Below are positions 34,214 to 43,112 of a stretch of DNA of 64,000 nucleotides, piece by piece; positions within the stretch are counted from its first letter, which is position 1; every line of letters begins with the position of its first letter. A program made the position numbers and the translations under genes. The DNA comes from Alphaproteobacteria bacterium. Its GTDB lineage: Bacteria > Pseudomonadota > Alphaproteobacteria > Micropepsales > Micropepsaceae. The notes beneath the pieces were generated by a model. That model was not told where the DNA came from, searched no databases, and was given only the letters and a program-made list of their open reading frames with translations. The stretch is from assembly GCA_028871795.1 (NCBI GenBank), contig JAGWMG010000010.1:1-64000 (forward strand), given 5' to 3'.

Positions 34214-34656
34214 GCGACCTGCTTTACACCAAGGATGTCCTGCGCCTTGCCGCCACGGCGCGGGGTGCAGGACGTTTGCCCGAGCCGCATGGCTCGCATA
34301 GCGAGCACAATCCCGCATGCGGCGACCGCTCGACCGTCGATCTGACCGTCGAAAACGGCCGCATCGCGGCTATGGCACACGACACCAGAGCATGCATGCT
34401 GGCGCAGGCATCCGCCTCCATCCTCGGAGCCGCTCTGCCCGGCCGTACTTATAACGATCTTGCCAGACTCAAGGCGGAGATCAATGCGATGTTCGAGAGC
34501 GGCAAGCCGCCGGCCGAGCCATTCGCGTCCTATGCCGCCATGAGCGATGTCGGCCGATACCCGAGCCGCCGCAGGTGCGTGGTGTTGCCGATCGACGCCG
34601 CCCTCAAAGCCTTCGAGGCATCACAGGCGGCCAAACCAGGCGGACAGCGGAGCTAA
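34210..34656 (+). CDS. NifU/IscU-like iron-sulfur scaffold protein
   Basis: The 148-residue protein keeps the three cysteine positions of NifU_N scaffolds: NPACGDRSTVDLTV, AHDTRACMLAQASASILG and PSRRRCVVLPIDAA. A family of such scaffolds is encoded next to molybdenum hydroxylases and may deliver clusters to the small subunit. The start overlaps the mocA-like stop by 4 bases. The last 36 bases overlap the 3' end of the convergent GH13 gene. Confidence 0.82.
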   Translation: MSDLLYTKDVLRLAATARGAGRLPEPHGSHSEHNPACGDRSTVDLTVENGRIAAMAHDTRACMLAQASASILGAALPGRTYNDLARLKAEINAMFESGKPPAEPFASYAAMSDVGRYPSRRRCVVLPIDAALKAFEASQAAKPGGQRS

Positions 34657-36225
34657 TTTCAGAACTCCATCCTTCGTCGCCGCGTCGCCGCATCCGAGCG
34701 TCATGGCTACGGCGCGGGAAAGCGCGCCGTCGCGGAATTGGACGGCTTCGCGGCTCATATTGAAGACGCAGAGGACGCGCTCGTCTTCATGCGCGCGCAC
34801 GAATGCGAGAACGGGCGCCGGCGCGGCGACGAATTCGATCCCGCCCCAGCGCAGCGCCGCGCTCTGCTTGCGCGCCGACAGCAGCCGCTTGGCATGGTTG
34901 AGCACCGACGCCGTATCGTCTTCCTGCTCCGAAACGGCCAGCGCCCGGTGGGCGGGTCCGAACGGAAGCCAGGGCTGGCCGGTCGTGAATCCCAGATTCG
35001 GCGCGTCTGCATCCCAAGGCATTGGTGTGCGGCACCCGTCCCGGCCTTTGAAGAGCGGATAATAAAGATCGCCGGTCGGATCCTTGAGCTGGTCACGGCG
35101 AAGGTCCACTTCCGGCAATCCCAGCTCCTCGCCCTGGTACAACAGCACCGTACCCTTGATGGAGAACAAGAGGGTCAGCAACAGTTTTGCCAGAGCCGGA
35201 TCGCCATCCCGCCCGCCGCCGAAACGCGTCACGGCCCGCACGATGTCGTGGTTGCTGAAGGAAACGCACGGCCAGTGGCGCGGATGGGGCTCCAGCAGCG
35301 CATAATTGTCCTTGACGAAGTCCGGCGAAAGCCGATCCGCCAGCAGCATGGAGAACGTGTAGGCGGCGTGCAGCCCCTCGTCCGGCGCGGCGTAGGCACC
35401 CGAACGTTCGAAGCCTTCCGAGAACTCGCCAAATACGAAGCGGCCGGCGTAACGCTCCACCGTGCGGCGGATCTCGTCCAAGCACGCGACGTTTTCCGGC
35501 AGATTACTGTCATGGAAATGGTATTGCAGGTTCGCTGCGTGCGACCAGATCGCTGCCGTGCGCTTTTCAGGTTCTACTGGCAAATTATTCGCCAGTGCCG
35601 GATCGTGGAGGTAGGCGTTGGCGACATCCAGGCGAAAGCCGTCCGCGCCGCGCCGGAGCCAGAAGTCCAGTACTTCCAGCGCCGTCGCTTTCGCTTCGGG
35701 ATTTCGCCAATTCAACTTGGGCTGCTGGCGCAGGAATTTGTGATGATAATGCTGACGGCGCACGGGGTGGTACGACCACGCCGGTCCGCCGAACGCCGAC
35801 AGCCAATTGTTCGGCGCCGTGCCGTCCGGGTTCGGGTCGGCCCAGACATACCAGTCGGCTTTCGGGCCTTTGTACATACTGTCGGCGAACCAGGCGTGCT
35901 CGTCCGATGTGTGGCACAGCACTTCGTCGACGAGGACCTTCAGACCGCGCGCATGGCCAGCTTCCAGCAGCGCGTCGAAATCGGCGAGCGTGCCGTAATC
36001 GGGATGGACGTTCTCATAGTCCGAGACGTCGTAGCCCCAGTCGCGGTTGGGCGACGGATGGATCGGCGACAGCCAAATCGCGTCCACGCCCAGCCCCGCG
36101 ATATAATCGAGCTTGGAGATCAGGCCGGCGAAATCGCCCTGCCCGTCGCCGTCGCCGTCGCAGAAACTGCGGATATAAACCTGATAGACGACTGCCCCGC
36201 GCCACCAGGGCGTGGCCGCGCTCAC
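34621..36225 (-). CDS. GH13 alpha-glucosidase (oligo-1,6/alpha-1,4 type)
   Basis: The 534-residue enzyme lacks a signal peptide and is probably cytoplasmic. GH13 regions are visible: [20 protein letters not shown], region [12 protein letters not shown], region [13 protein letters not shown] (nucleophile Asp), region [14 protein letters not shown] (acid/base Glu) and region [12 protein letters not shown] (transition-state Asp). The pattern fits GH13 alpha-glucosidases that cleave terminal glucose from maltose or isomaltose. It overlaps the ClpP-like gene by 4 bases, so they form one transcript. Position beside the maltodextrin genes fits a role in final hydrolysis. The region III motif has Phe after the catalytic Glu. 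Confidence 0.92.
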   Translation of the reverse strand: MSAATPWWRGAVVYQVYIRSFCDGDGDGQGDFAGLISKLDYIAGLGVDAIWLSPIHPSPNRDWGYDVSDYENVHPDYGTLADFDALLEAGHARGLKVLVDEVLCHTSDEHAWFADSMYKGPKADWYVWADPNPDGTAPNNWLSAFGGPAWSYHPVRRQHYHHKFLRQQPKLNWRNPEAKATALEVLDFWLRRGADGFRLDVANAYLHDPALANNLPVEPEKRTAAIWSHAANLQYHFHDSNLPENVACLDEIRRTVERYAGRFVFGEFSEGFERSGAYAAPDEGLHAAYTFSMLLADRLSPDFVKDNYALLEPHPRHWPCVSFSNHDIVRAVTRFGGGRDGDPALAKLLLTLLFSIKGTVLLYQGEELGLPEVDLRRDQLKDPTGDLYYPLFKGRDGCRTPMPWDADAPNLGFTTGQPWLPFGPAHRALAVSEQEDDTASVLNHAKRLLSARKQSAALRWGGIEFVAAPAPVLAFVRAHEDERVLCVFNMSREAVQFRDGALSRAVAMTLGCGDAATKDGVLKLAPLSAWFGRL

Positions 36226-36830
36226 ACCTCGCTCGCACGCGCCACGACTTTGGCGACCAGCCCGTATGCTTTGGCTTCCTCCGCGCCCATCCAGAAATTA
36301 CGCTCCGTGTCGTGGACAACTTTTTCGAAGGTCTGGCCGGTCTCGCGCGCGATGATACGGTTCAGCCGCTCGCGCATCTTCAGGATTTCTTCGGCCTCGA
36401 TGGAAATGTCCGAAGCCTGACCACGCACGCCGCCCAAGGGCTGGTGCAGCAGAAAGCGCGTGTTGGGCAGGCAAAAGCGGTTCTCCTTGACCGCGCCCAG
36501 ATAGATGTGCGCCCCGGCGGAAGCCACCCAGCCGGTACCGATCATCTTCACCCGCGGTCCGACAAAGCGGATCATGTCGTGGATCGTGTCCCCGGATTCC
36601 ACGTGGCCGCCCGGCGAATTGACGATGACGCGGATGTCGCCTTCGCCCTCGGCCGCGAGAGCCAGAAGCTGGGCGCACACCCGTTCGGCCATCTTCATAT
36701 CGACGTCACCGAAGATCAGAACGGTGCGCGATTTGAACAGCGCCTTCTGCACGGGCGAGGGCTGCGGTTCCGGCAGATCGATCTGCTTCTTTTCGTCGTC
36801 GTCTTCTTCGTCGAGGCGGGACATGGACAC
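36222..36830 (-). CDS. ClpP-like serine protease subunit
   Basis: The 202-residue protein has a ClpP fold with all three catalytic residues placed as expected: Ser104 in [14 protein letters not shown], His129 in FLLHQPLGG and Asp174 in [20 protein letters not shown]. The substrate-entry motif is [17 protein letters not shown]. The N-terminus is an acidic extension ([18 protein letters not shown]) unlike housekeeping ClpP, and the active-site loop differs from the usual GQAASMGA. No ClpX or ClpA partner is nearby. The stop overlaps the start of the GH13 glucosidase by 4 bases. It is probably a second ClpP paralogue of specialised use. Confidence 0.88.
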   Translation of the reverse strand: MSMSRLDEEDDDEKKQIDLPEPQPSPVQKALFKSRTVLIFGDVDMKMAERVCAQLLALAAEGEGDIRVIVNSPGGHVESGDTIHDMIRFVGPRVKMIGTGWVASAGAHIYLGAVKENRFCLPNTRFLLHQPLGGVRGQASDISIEAEEILKMRERLNRIIARETGQTFEKVVHDTERNFWMGAEEAKAYGLVAKVVARASEV

Positions 36831-36928
36831 TCCTGTCGAAAGGGAAAGAATCTGGGGCCGAAGCCGAGCTTGGCGCTCATGTGCTTAAAGCGGGTTAACG
36901 GCCTTGTGTCTCAGGAATGCCGGGCGCG

Positions 36929-37195
36929 TCAAGCCGGGTTTTTGTGAGTCGCTTTTTTGCCCCGTGTTCTCGCGCTTTTTGCCAGTTCTTTCTCGGCCAC
37001 GGCTTTGTCCTTCTCTTCCTTGTCGGCAGCTTCCTTGGCGAGGCGCAAGGCACGCAATTTGACGATTTTCGCGTTGCTTGCCGCGCGTTCTTTTTCGATC
37101 TCGCGATGCACCAGCGTGTCGCGCTGTTCGGACGCGGTGAAATGGGTCTGCGCACGGCGGCGGGCAGAATCGGTTTTCTCGGTAGAGTTGGCCAT
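36929..37195 (-). CDS. Small helical hypothetical protein
   Basis: The 88-residue protein is almost entirely charged helix: MANSTEKTDSARRRAQTHF, then TASEQRDTLVHREIEKERAA, NAKIVKLRALRLAKEAADKE and a lysine-rich tail. Similar ARRRAQTHFTASEQRD proteins are conserved in Alphaproteobacteria as short hypotheticals. A function is not known, and a coiled-coil or nucleic-acid-binding role is a guess. It lies 98 bases upstream of the ClpP-like gene on the same strand. The 283 bases upstream (37196-37478) are AT-rich near 37385-37430 and probably contain its promoter, with no other gene seen there. Confidence 0.7.
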   Translation of the reverse strand: MANSTEKTDSARRRAQTHFTASEQRDTLVHREIEKERAASNAKIVKLRALRLAKEAADKEEKDKAVAEKELAKSARTRGKKATHKNPA

Positions 37196-37478
37196 GAACT
37201 TCTTTCATCAATTGGTTCGTTACCGGAATGCCCGTCACGGGCCGGAAGCAATACTTCTGCACGGGCGAGAGATGCGCGACACCGCGCCGGACAGTGATAC
37301 CACGCAACACCGCCAATTGAAAAATCTCAGACCAACCGCCTTGCGATCAGCCTCATCCAAACTCGGCGCAACTCCGGCGAATTTTTATTATAACTTTATT
37401 ATATAGAAAATACAAGCGTTTGGAGCGAATATTGAAGTGATTTTGGCGCATTCTAAGGACCTCTTTTCTGCGCCTGCT

Positions 37479-40001
37479 TCATTGCTCGATCAGCAATTCG
37501 GCCCGTCCGGCTTGATCCGGCACCACGACGCTCACGGTGCGTGCCTTTGCGTTCAGGCGTGTCGTCATCGCCGTTCCGGCAATGGCCGCACGCGCCGAAT
37601 TGGCATCCCACCCATGCAGGACGACTTCGATGCTCTTCCACCAGGGCGCATAACTGCCTTCGCGCGCGTCAAAAGTCAGAGCCAAACCGTCCTGCAAGGT
37701 GTCACAATGCAGGGTCTGGCGCAGAAACGCGCCCCTTTTGTATTCCAAGCTGTGGCCATCATCCCAGTAGAGAGTTGCTGTGCAATCTCTGCCTGGGAAG
37801 ACGTCGAGTTGGAGCGGGCCGTCCGGCGTCTGCGCCGTGCTTTGCACCAGCGGCTGGCGCGCCAGGATCGTTCCGCCGCGCACAAACACCGGCAGCACAG
37901 CGAGCGCCGGATTTTCTTGGATTGTTGCGATCCCGGACGACCGGGCATCATTGCTGGCCGCCGTTGTCACCTCAAGCCCGGTCCAGTAATCGTACCAGCG
38001 CGCCTTCGGCAGGGGCACGTCAAAGGGTACGAGCGATTCGCCGTACGGCGGCATGGCGATGAGCAGGTGATCGCCGAGCAGAAATTCGTAACCAAAATCG
38101 GCCCGTGCGTTCAAGACATCGGGGAATTCCAGAAAGATAGGCCGCATCAGCGGCAAGCCAGTGCGCGCGTTTTCGTCGGCCAGGGCATAAATGTAGGGAA
38201 GCAGGCGATAGCGTTCCTCGATATAATGCCATCGGATCGCTTCCTGCGCCGGTCCGTCCACCCAGGGCTCCCTTTGTAGTGAGCCCTTGACGGAGTGGTT
38301 GCGATAGAAGGGTGTGAAGGCGGCAACCTCCATCCAGCGCGTCAGGAGATCGGCATTGGGCGACCCACCAAATCCGCCGACATCGGCGCCGGAATAGGCG
38401 AAGCCGCTAAGGCCAAGATTCAAGAGCATTGGCACGCTCAGCCGCAAATGGTTCCAACTGGCGGTATTGTCGCCCGTCCAGGTCAGGGCATAGCGCTGCC
38501 CGCCGGCATAGCTTGCGCGGGTGAGAACGAATGGCCGTTCATCCGGGGCAAGCTGCAACAGGCCCTCGTAGGTCGCCCGCGTATTCTCCATGCCGTAGAG
38601 GTTGTGGATCTCTGCATGGCTCGCATTGCGCCTGGAGAAACCCGATTCGTCGATCCGATGCACGACATCGAGCGGCATGGTTTTGGTCGGCGTCTCGAAA
38701 ATCGCCGGCTCGTTCATGTCGTTCCAGAAACCGGAAATCCCGTCCTCAACGAAATCCTTGTAAAGTCCACCCCACCAAACGCGCGTTTTGGCGCGGGTAA
38801 AATCGGGAAACACCGACGGCCCCGGCCAGACGGGCGCGACGTAGGTGCTGCCGTCGGCGTTCTTCACAAAATTGTCGCCGGCCACTCCGCTGTCATAGGG
38901 CGCGTAACCCTGGTTGGGCAGGTGGGCGATGTGAAGGTCGGTGATGGCTACAAGCCGAAGGTCTTCTTTGCGCAAATCCGTTGCCAGCTTGGCGATGTCG
39001 GGAAAGGTCTGTTTATTGACGGTGAAGACCCGGTCGCGATTCTGATAATCGATGTCGAGATAGATGACGTCGGCGGGGATTTTGTCGGCGCGCAGCCGGT
39101 CGGCAATGCCTCTGACTTCCGCGTCGGACATATAGCTGTAACGCGATTGCTGGTAGCCTAGGCTCCACAAGGGCGGAAGCGGAGACGGGCCGGTCAAATA
39201 GGCATAATCGCGAACCACGTCCTTCGGCGCAGCGCCCGCCATCAGGTAGTAGTCGAGGGCGCCGCCTTCCGCCCCGAAGGCGAGACTGTCGCGCGCAGCC
39301 TTGCCGAAATCGAACCAGGAGCGCCACGTGTTGTCGAGCAACAAACCGTAGCTGCGCCCGTCTGCCGTCACACCGATGAAGAAGGGAATGCTCTTGTAGA
39401 CCGGGTCGGTGGATTCTTGGAACCCGTAGGCGTCGGTGTTCCATAACGTGAAGGATTCGCCGCGCCTGTCGAGCGGACCGGTCTTGTCGCCCAACCCGAA
39501 ATAATGCGTGCCCTCCGGCATCGTCTTGTGCGCTTCGAAGCTCGCGCCGTGGAATTCCACGGGTCGGCCGGCCGCATCTGCCGAGATTACGTGCCCCGTC
39601 AAATCTTCGACAACAAGACGAAACGGCGAACGCTGCACGCGCACCTTCAGGCTTGCCGTGCGAAATCCGACCGCGCCTCTGTCGCTGAAGGCGCGCACTG
39701 AAACAGTGTGATGTTGCGCCTGCGGCAACACGGCCCACGACGCATCCCGCGAAAATCTACCGTCGGGCGAAATCTGGACGCGCAGGATGTCGTCGCGCAG
39801 CGCGCTGATGCGGACAACCGCTTTGCCTACCTGCACCTGCAAGCCGCCGGTCAACGGACGAAATGCCGTCGCCTTATCGAGCCAAACGACTTCACGCAGC
39901 GCGATTTTCGGGGCCGCATCCACGCCCTGCGTTGCCGCGACCATGGCGGCGAACAGCGATGTGCGCGCGATGCGCGACGGAAACCTGGTGCTACGCCCCA
40001 T
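37479..40001 (-). CDS. Secreted GH31 alpha-glucosidase
   Basis: ATG at 40001 (MGRSTRFPSRIARTSLFAAM) gives 840 residues with a signal peptide (ends VDAAP). The longer frame to 40106 reads out of phase through a transposase remnant. GH31 hallmarks are the N-terminal beta domain (FGLGDKTGPLDRRGESFTLW), the catalytic nucleophile Asp in GISGFWNDMNEPAIF, the acid/base Asp in TWTGDNTASWNHL, and FVRGGTILARQP in the C-terminal beta domain. It should release glucose from non-reducing ends of maltodextrins in the periplasm. It is divergent from the sugar carrier gene, and the shared upstream region contains an IS remnant. Confidence 0.93.
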   Translation of the reverse strand: MGRSTRFPSRIARTSLFAAMVAATQGVDAAPKIALREVVWLDKATAFRPLTGGLQVQVGKAVVRISALRDDILRVQISPDGRFSRDASWAVLPQAQHHTVSVRAFSDRGAVGFRTASLKVRVQRSPFRLVVEDLTGHVISADAAGRPVEFHGASFEAHKTMPEGTHYFGLGDKTGPLDRRGESFTLWNTDAYGFQESTDPVYKSIPFFIGVTADGRSYGLLLDNTWRSWFDFGKAARDSLAFGAEGGALDYYLMAGAAPKDVVRDYAYLTGPSPLPPLWSLGYQQSRYSYMSDAEVRGIADRLRADKIPADVIYLDIDYQNRDRVFTVNKQTFPDIAKLATDLRKEDLRLVAITDLHIAHLPNQGYAPYDSGVAGDNFVKNADGSTYVAPVWPGPSVFPDFTRAKTRVWWGGLYKDFVEDGISGFWNDMNEPAIFETPTKTMPLDVVHRIDESGFSRRNASHAEIHNLYGMENTRATYEGLLQLAPDERPFVLTRASYAGGQRYALTWTGDNTASWNHLRLSVPMLLNLGLSGFAYSGADVGGFGGSPNADLLTRWMEVAAFTPFYRNHSVKGSLQREPWVDGPAQEAIRWHYIEERYRLLPYIYALADENARTGLPLMRPIFLEFPDVLNARADFGYEFLLGDHLLIAMPPYGESLVPFDVPLPKARWYDYWTGLEVTTAASNDARSSGIATIQENPALAVLPVFVRGGTILARQPLVQSTAQTPDGPLQLDVFPGRDCTATLYWDDGHSLEYKRGAFLRQTLHCDTLQDGLALTFDAREGSYAPWWKSIEVVLHGWDANSARAAIAGTAMTTRLNAKARTVSVVVPDQAGRAELLIEQ

Positions 40002-40012
40002 TTCGGTTTGTC

Positions 40013-40102
40013 TCACGGCTTGATCCAATAGAGAGCGCCGATGACGGCCGCGGCGGCGAGGAAGATTCCGGCGAGATTGTCGTAACGTGTTGCGATGCGC
40101 CG
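40013..40102 (-). pseudogene. Remnant of an IS5-type transposase C-terminus
   Basis: The minus strand encodes RRIATRYDNLAGIFLAAAAV then IGALYWIKP and a stop at 40013-40015, with an in-frame stop immediately upstream at 40103-40105. RRIATRYDxLAxxFLA is the well-known end of IS5/IS427-type transposases (second ORF). Nothing else of the element survives. The fossil lies 12 bases from the GH31 start, within the shared GH31/MFS upstream region, so it may have altered the promoters. It is not the same copy as the intact N-terminus at the left window edge. Confidence 0.7.
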
Positions 40103-40331
40103 TCAAACGGCTCGCGCGACAGAGCCTACCATGCGCATTGTCACCGCGAAATCCGCTCGGAGCCCGGCAAAAGCATCACGAATACGTATGTGTTCCCTTG
40201 TTGGAACTATGGCGGCGGTTCTAAACTGGCAACGGCGTAGTGTAAGTTCACGCCGGGCGTCGCCCGAATATACTCCTTCTGAAGCAATTGGGCCGTGCGC
40301 GCGGCCAGGCGGAACTGGCCGCAACCTGGAC
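40103..40331. promoter_or_regulatory. Upstream region of the MFS carrier and GH31 genes
   Basis: Together with the IS remnant this makes a 330-base gap between two divergent maltose genes. It contains GAATACGTATGTG, with a small palindrome ATACGTAT centred on CG as LacI-family operators often are, but it does not match the site 5' of the receptor gene. No gene is seen. The upstream 79 codons open ahead of the carrier start (40332) have no carrier-like character. Confidence 0.35.
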
Positions 40332-41828
40332 ATGAGTTTATCGAGCGATCGGGCCGTCAAGCCACGGCTGCGTTACTGGCATATCTGGAACATGTGCTTC
40401 GGCTTTCTGGGCTTGCAGTTCGGATTTGGGCTGCAGAACGCCAATGTCAGCCGCATATTTCAGACATTGGGCGCGAGCCTGGACCAGATACCGGCGTTGT
40501 GGATCGCCGCGCCGCTGACGGGCCTTCTGGTGCAGCCACTGATCGGCTATCTGTCGGACCGCACCTGGACCTGGATGGGCCGGCGCAAACCTTATTTGCT
40601 GATTGGCGCGCTCTTGTCGTCCGCGGCGCTGTTGTTCATGCCGCTGTCGCCGTATCTGTGGATCGCGGCCGTTCTGTTGTGGCTGCTGGATGGCTCGATC
40701 AACACGTCCATGCAACCCTTCCGGGCGTTGGTGGGCGACCTGCTGCCGCAAGAACAGAGACCGGCCGGTTTTGCGGTACAGAGTTTTTTCATCGGCGTCG
40801 GCGCAGTCGTCGCGAGCATGTTGCCCTGGCTGCTCGAGCGCGCCGGGGTTAGCAATACTGCCGCTGCGCCGGGGGTGGTTCCCGATACGGTTCGCTATGC
40901 GTTTTTTTGCGGCGCCGGCGTCTTGTTCTTGGCCGTGCTCTGGACGGTGCTGTTCACGCGGGAATATCCGCCGGACGTTTTGCGCCAGTTCCAGGAAACC
41001 GCTCCGCCTTTGCCCGAAATTCCCCCCGTTTCCGGCCGCAACCGCCTCAAGGGATTGCTGTGGAGCGCTGTCGGTGGACTCGGCCTGTTTGGGGTCTATC
41101 GCTTCGAACTCGACAAACAGCTTTATCTGATATGCGCCGGCTCGCTGCTCTGGGGGGTGGCGCTGCTGTCACAAGGCTCGGGAGAGAAGGCCGGGCCGTT
41201 CGGCACGATCATGCGCAACATCGAAACGATGCCGGACGCCATGCGCCGTCTCGCTCCGGTGCAGTTCTTTTCGTGGCTGGCGCTCTTCTCGATGTGGATT
41301 TATACGACTTCCGCGGTTTCCCAGGTTTACTTCGGTTCCAACGACCCGAGTACGGCGGCATACAACGAGGGCGCCAATTGGGTCGGGGTTCTGTTCGCGG
41401 CCTATAACGGCTTTGCCGCGCTGGCCGCAATCGTCATTCCGCTGTTCGTCCGCGTGTTCGGTATGCGCTGGACCCACCTGTTGAATGTCTGGCTGGGCGG
41501 CGCGGGACTGCTTTCCTTTTTCCTCATACGCGATCCCAATTGGCTTCTGTTGGCGATGCTTGGTGTGGGTTTTGCCTGGGCTTCGATACTCTCCCTACCC
41601 TATGCGCTGCTGTCGGACAGCCTGCCGGCGCAGCAGATGGGCGTGTACATGGGTATTTTTAACTTCTTCATCGTCATCCCGCAGCTGGTCGCCGCCAGCG
41701 TTCTCGGTTTTCTGCTCAAGGTCTTGTTTGGAGGCGCCCCGATCTATGCCCTGGCTCTTGGAGGAGCATCCTTCCTTTTGGCTGGCCTGCTCGTTTTGCG
41801 GCTTCCCCGCGTAGCACGGAAAGGCTGA
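40332..41828 (+). CDS. malY: SLC45-like MFS maltose/glucoside carrier
   Basis: From ATG at 40332 the protein is 498 residues with about 12 membrane helices. It opens RYWHIWNMCFGFLGLQFGFG, then LQNANVSRIFQTLG, PLTGLLVQPLIGYLSDRTW, WMGRRKPYLLIGALLSS, typical of the glycoside-pentoside-hexuronide/SLC45-like branch of MFS. The long middle loop (~residues 225-300) is common in this group. Proteins of this type import maltose in Caulobacter relatives. Here the carrier would move maltose or maltodextrins released in the periplasm. It converges on the LacI gene and is divergent from GH31. Gene symbol by analogy. Confidence 0.87.
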   Translation: MSLSSDRAVKPRLRYWHIWNMCFGFLGLQFGFGLQNANVSRIFQTLGASLDQIPALWIAAPLTGLLVQPLIGYLSDRTWTWMGRRKPYLLIGALLSSAALLFMPLSPYLWIAAVLLWLLDGSINTSMQPFRALVGDLLPQEQRPAGFAVQSFFIGVGAVVASMLPWLLERAGVSNTAAAPGVVPDTVRYAFFCGAGVLFLAVLWTVLFTREYPPDVLRQFQETAPPLPEIPPVSGRNRLKGLLWSAVGGLGLFGVYRFELDKQLYLICAGSLLWGVALLSQGSGEKAGPFGTIMRNIETMPDAMRRLAPVQFFSWLALFSMWIYTTSAVSQVYFGSNDPSTAAYNEGANWVGVLFAAYNGFAALAAIVIPLFVRVFGMRWTHLLNVWLGGAGLLSFFLIRDPNWLLLAMLGVGFAWASILSLPYALLSDSLPAQQMGVYMGIFNFFIVIPQLVAASVLGFLLKVLFGGAPIYALALGGASFLLAGLLVLRLPRVARKG

Positions 41829-41841
41829 CGGACCGGCTTGG

Positions 41842-42876
41842 TCACGATGCCCGGTTGGCACCGCACGAACGGCGAACGACGAGCCGCGCCGGCAACATCG
41901 TCCCCTCCGCGGGTTCGCCGCGCACCAGCTTGAGCAAAGTGTCCACCAGGACCTCGCCAGCGAGCCGCGTATCCTGCATCACCGTCGTAAGCGAAGGGGT
42001 CACCAGACTTGCGGCTGGAATATCGTCGAATCCCACGATGGAGACAGCGGCGGGCACGTCGATGCCGTTTTCCTGCAGGGCATGCAGCGCGCCCACGGCA
42101 ATCAAATCGCTGGCGGCGAGAATGGCGTCGAATTGCGCTTCGCTGGCCAAGAGGTCGCGGGCAGCCGCATAGCCGGATTGCTCGGTGCTGACCGCATCCA
42201 CCTGCAGCGGAGGCAGCGGCGAAATGCCGATCGTACCCAGCGCCTCGGCGTAGCCGCGATAGCGTTCGAAGAACTCCGGGTAGTGGCTGGAGGCGTGGCC
42301 CAGAAAAGCGATCTTGCGCCGACCCAGGGTAATCAGGTGGCGGGCGGCGTCGTAGCCGCCCTGGAAGTTATCGCAACCGATCGACAACCCCGGTTGGTCT
42401 TCCTGTACCGCACCCCAGCGGACGAAATGGGTGCCCTGCTCCACGAGCTGCTCCAGCCGGGAACGGTATGTGAGGTAGTCGCCGTACCCCAGCAGGATAA
42501 TCCCGTCGGACTTTCTGCTGTCTTCGTAATCCGTATGCCAATTGCCGGAGAGATGCTGAAAGGAAATGAGCAGATCGTAACCGCGCTGGGCGCAGGCGCG
42601 CGTGATCGAGCCGAGCATGGACAGGAAAAAGGGATTGATCAGCGAATCGTCCGGCGTGGGATCCTCGAAAAACAATAGGGCAAGAGTGTTGGAGTGCTGG
42701 CGCCGGAGGTTCGACGCATTTTTGTCGACTTTGTAATTGAGCTGTTGCGCGATGGCTTCGATGCGCTTGCGCGTCTCTCCGCTGACGGTCGGATCGCCGC
42801 GCAGCGCGCGCGAGACCGTAGGCTGGGAGACGCCCGCCCGGTATGCGATATCGAACGAAGTCGGTCTGTCGGACAT
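41842..42876 (-). CDS. malI: LacI-family repressor of the maltose locus
   Basis: ATG at 42876 (MSDRPTSFDIAYRAGVSQPT) gives 344 residues. GTG at 42924 is open but adds unlike residues. The N-terminal HTH and hinge helix (SFDIAYRAGVSQPTVSRALR, then RIEAIAQQLNYKVDKNASNL) are followed by a periplasmic-binding-like core (DGIILLGYGDYL, ILAASDLIAVGALHALQENG, VSIVGFDDIPAASLVTPSLT). It should bind an operator without maltose or a related sugar. Placement between the carrier and the GH65 gene supports local control. The palindrome at 51348 is a candidate target. Gene symbol by analogy with Caulobacter MalI. Confidence 0.88.
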   Translation of the reverse strand: MSDRPTSFDIAYRAGVSQPTVSRALRGDPTVSGETRKRIEAIAQQLNYKVDKNASNLRRQHSNTLALLFFEDPTPDDSLINPFFLSMLGSITRACAQRGYDLLISFQHLSGNWHTDYEDSRKSDGIILLGYGDYLTYRSRLEQLVEQGTHFVRWGAVQEDQPGLSIGCDNFQGGYDAARHLITLGRRKIAFLGHASSHYPEFFERYRGYAEALGTIGISPLPPLQVDAVSTEQSGYAAARDLLASEAQFDAILAASDLIAVGALHALQENGIDVPAAVSIVGFDDIPAASLVTPSLTTVMQDTRLAGEVLVDTLLKLVRGEPAEGTMLPARLVVRRSCGANRAS

Positions 42877-42918
42877 GGGCGCGCGAAGCTTGTCGCTCCC
42901 CGATTCGCCCTCCTTCCC

Positions 42919-42989
42919 TGTCACACTTGTCCCCCTAACTTGTCACAATGGGGCCGTTTTTCCAGGGTGGCGAAAATGCACCCCCCCCC
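42919..42989. repeat. Direct repeats and a C9 tract ahead of the LacI gene
   Basis: TGTCACA occurs at 42919-42925 and 42941-42947, two helical turns apart (22 bases). On the gene strand these read TGTGACA. A run of nine Cs lies at 42981-42989. These sit in the 236-base region between the LacI start (42876) and the GH65 stop (43113). They could be regulator contact points or chance. Homopolymer C9 is prone to slippage or sequencing error. No gene is seen in the region. Confidence 0.35.
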
Positions 42990-43112
42990 TGATCATCGCA
43001 ACCGTGGCATTCTCGCCGCCTGATCCGCCGGTTTCAACCCCTTATCTTCTTGTGCCTTCAGCGCCGCGTACGGTTAACGATCGCGCCCGGCGACGTGGTT
43101 CCTAATTGCAGT

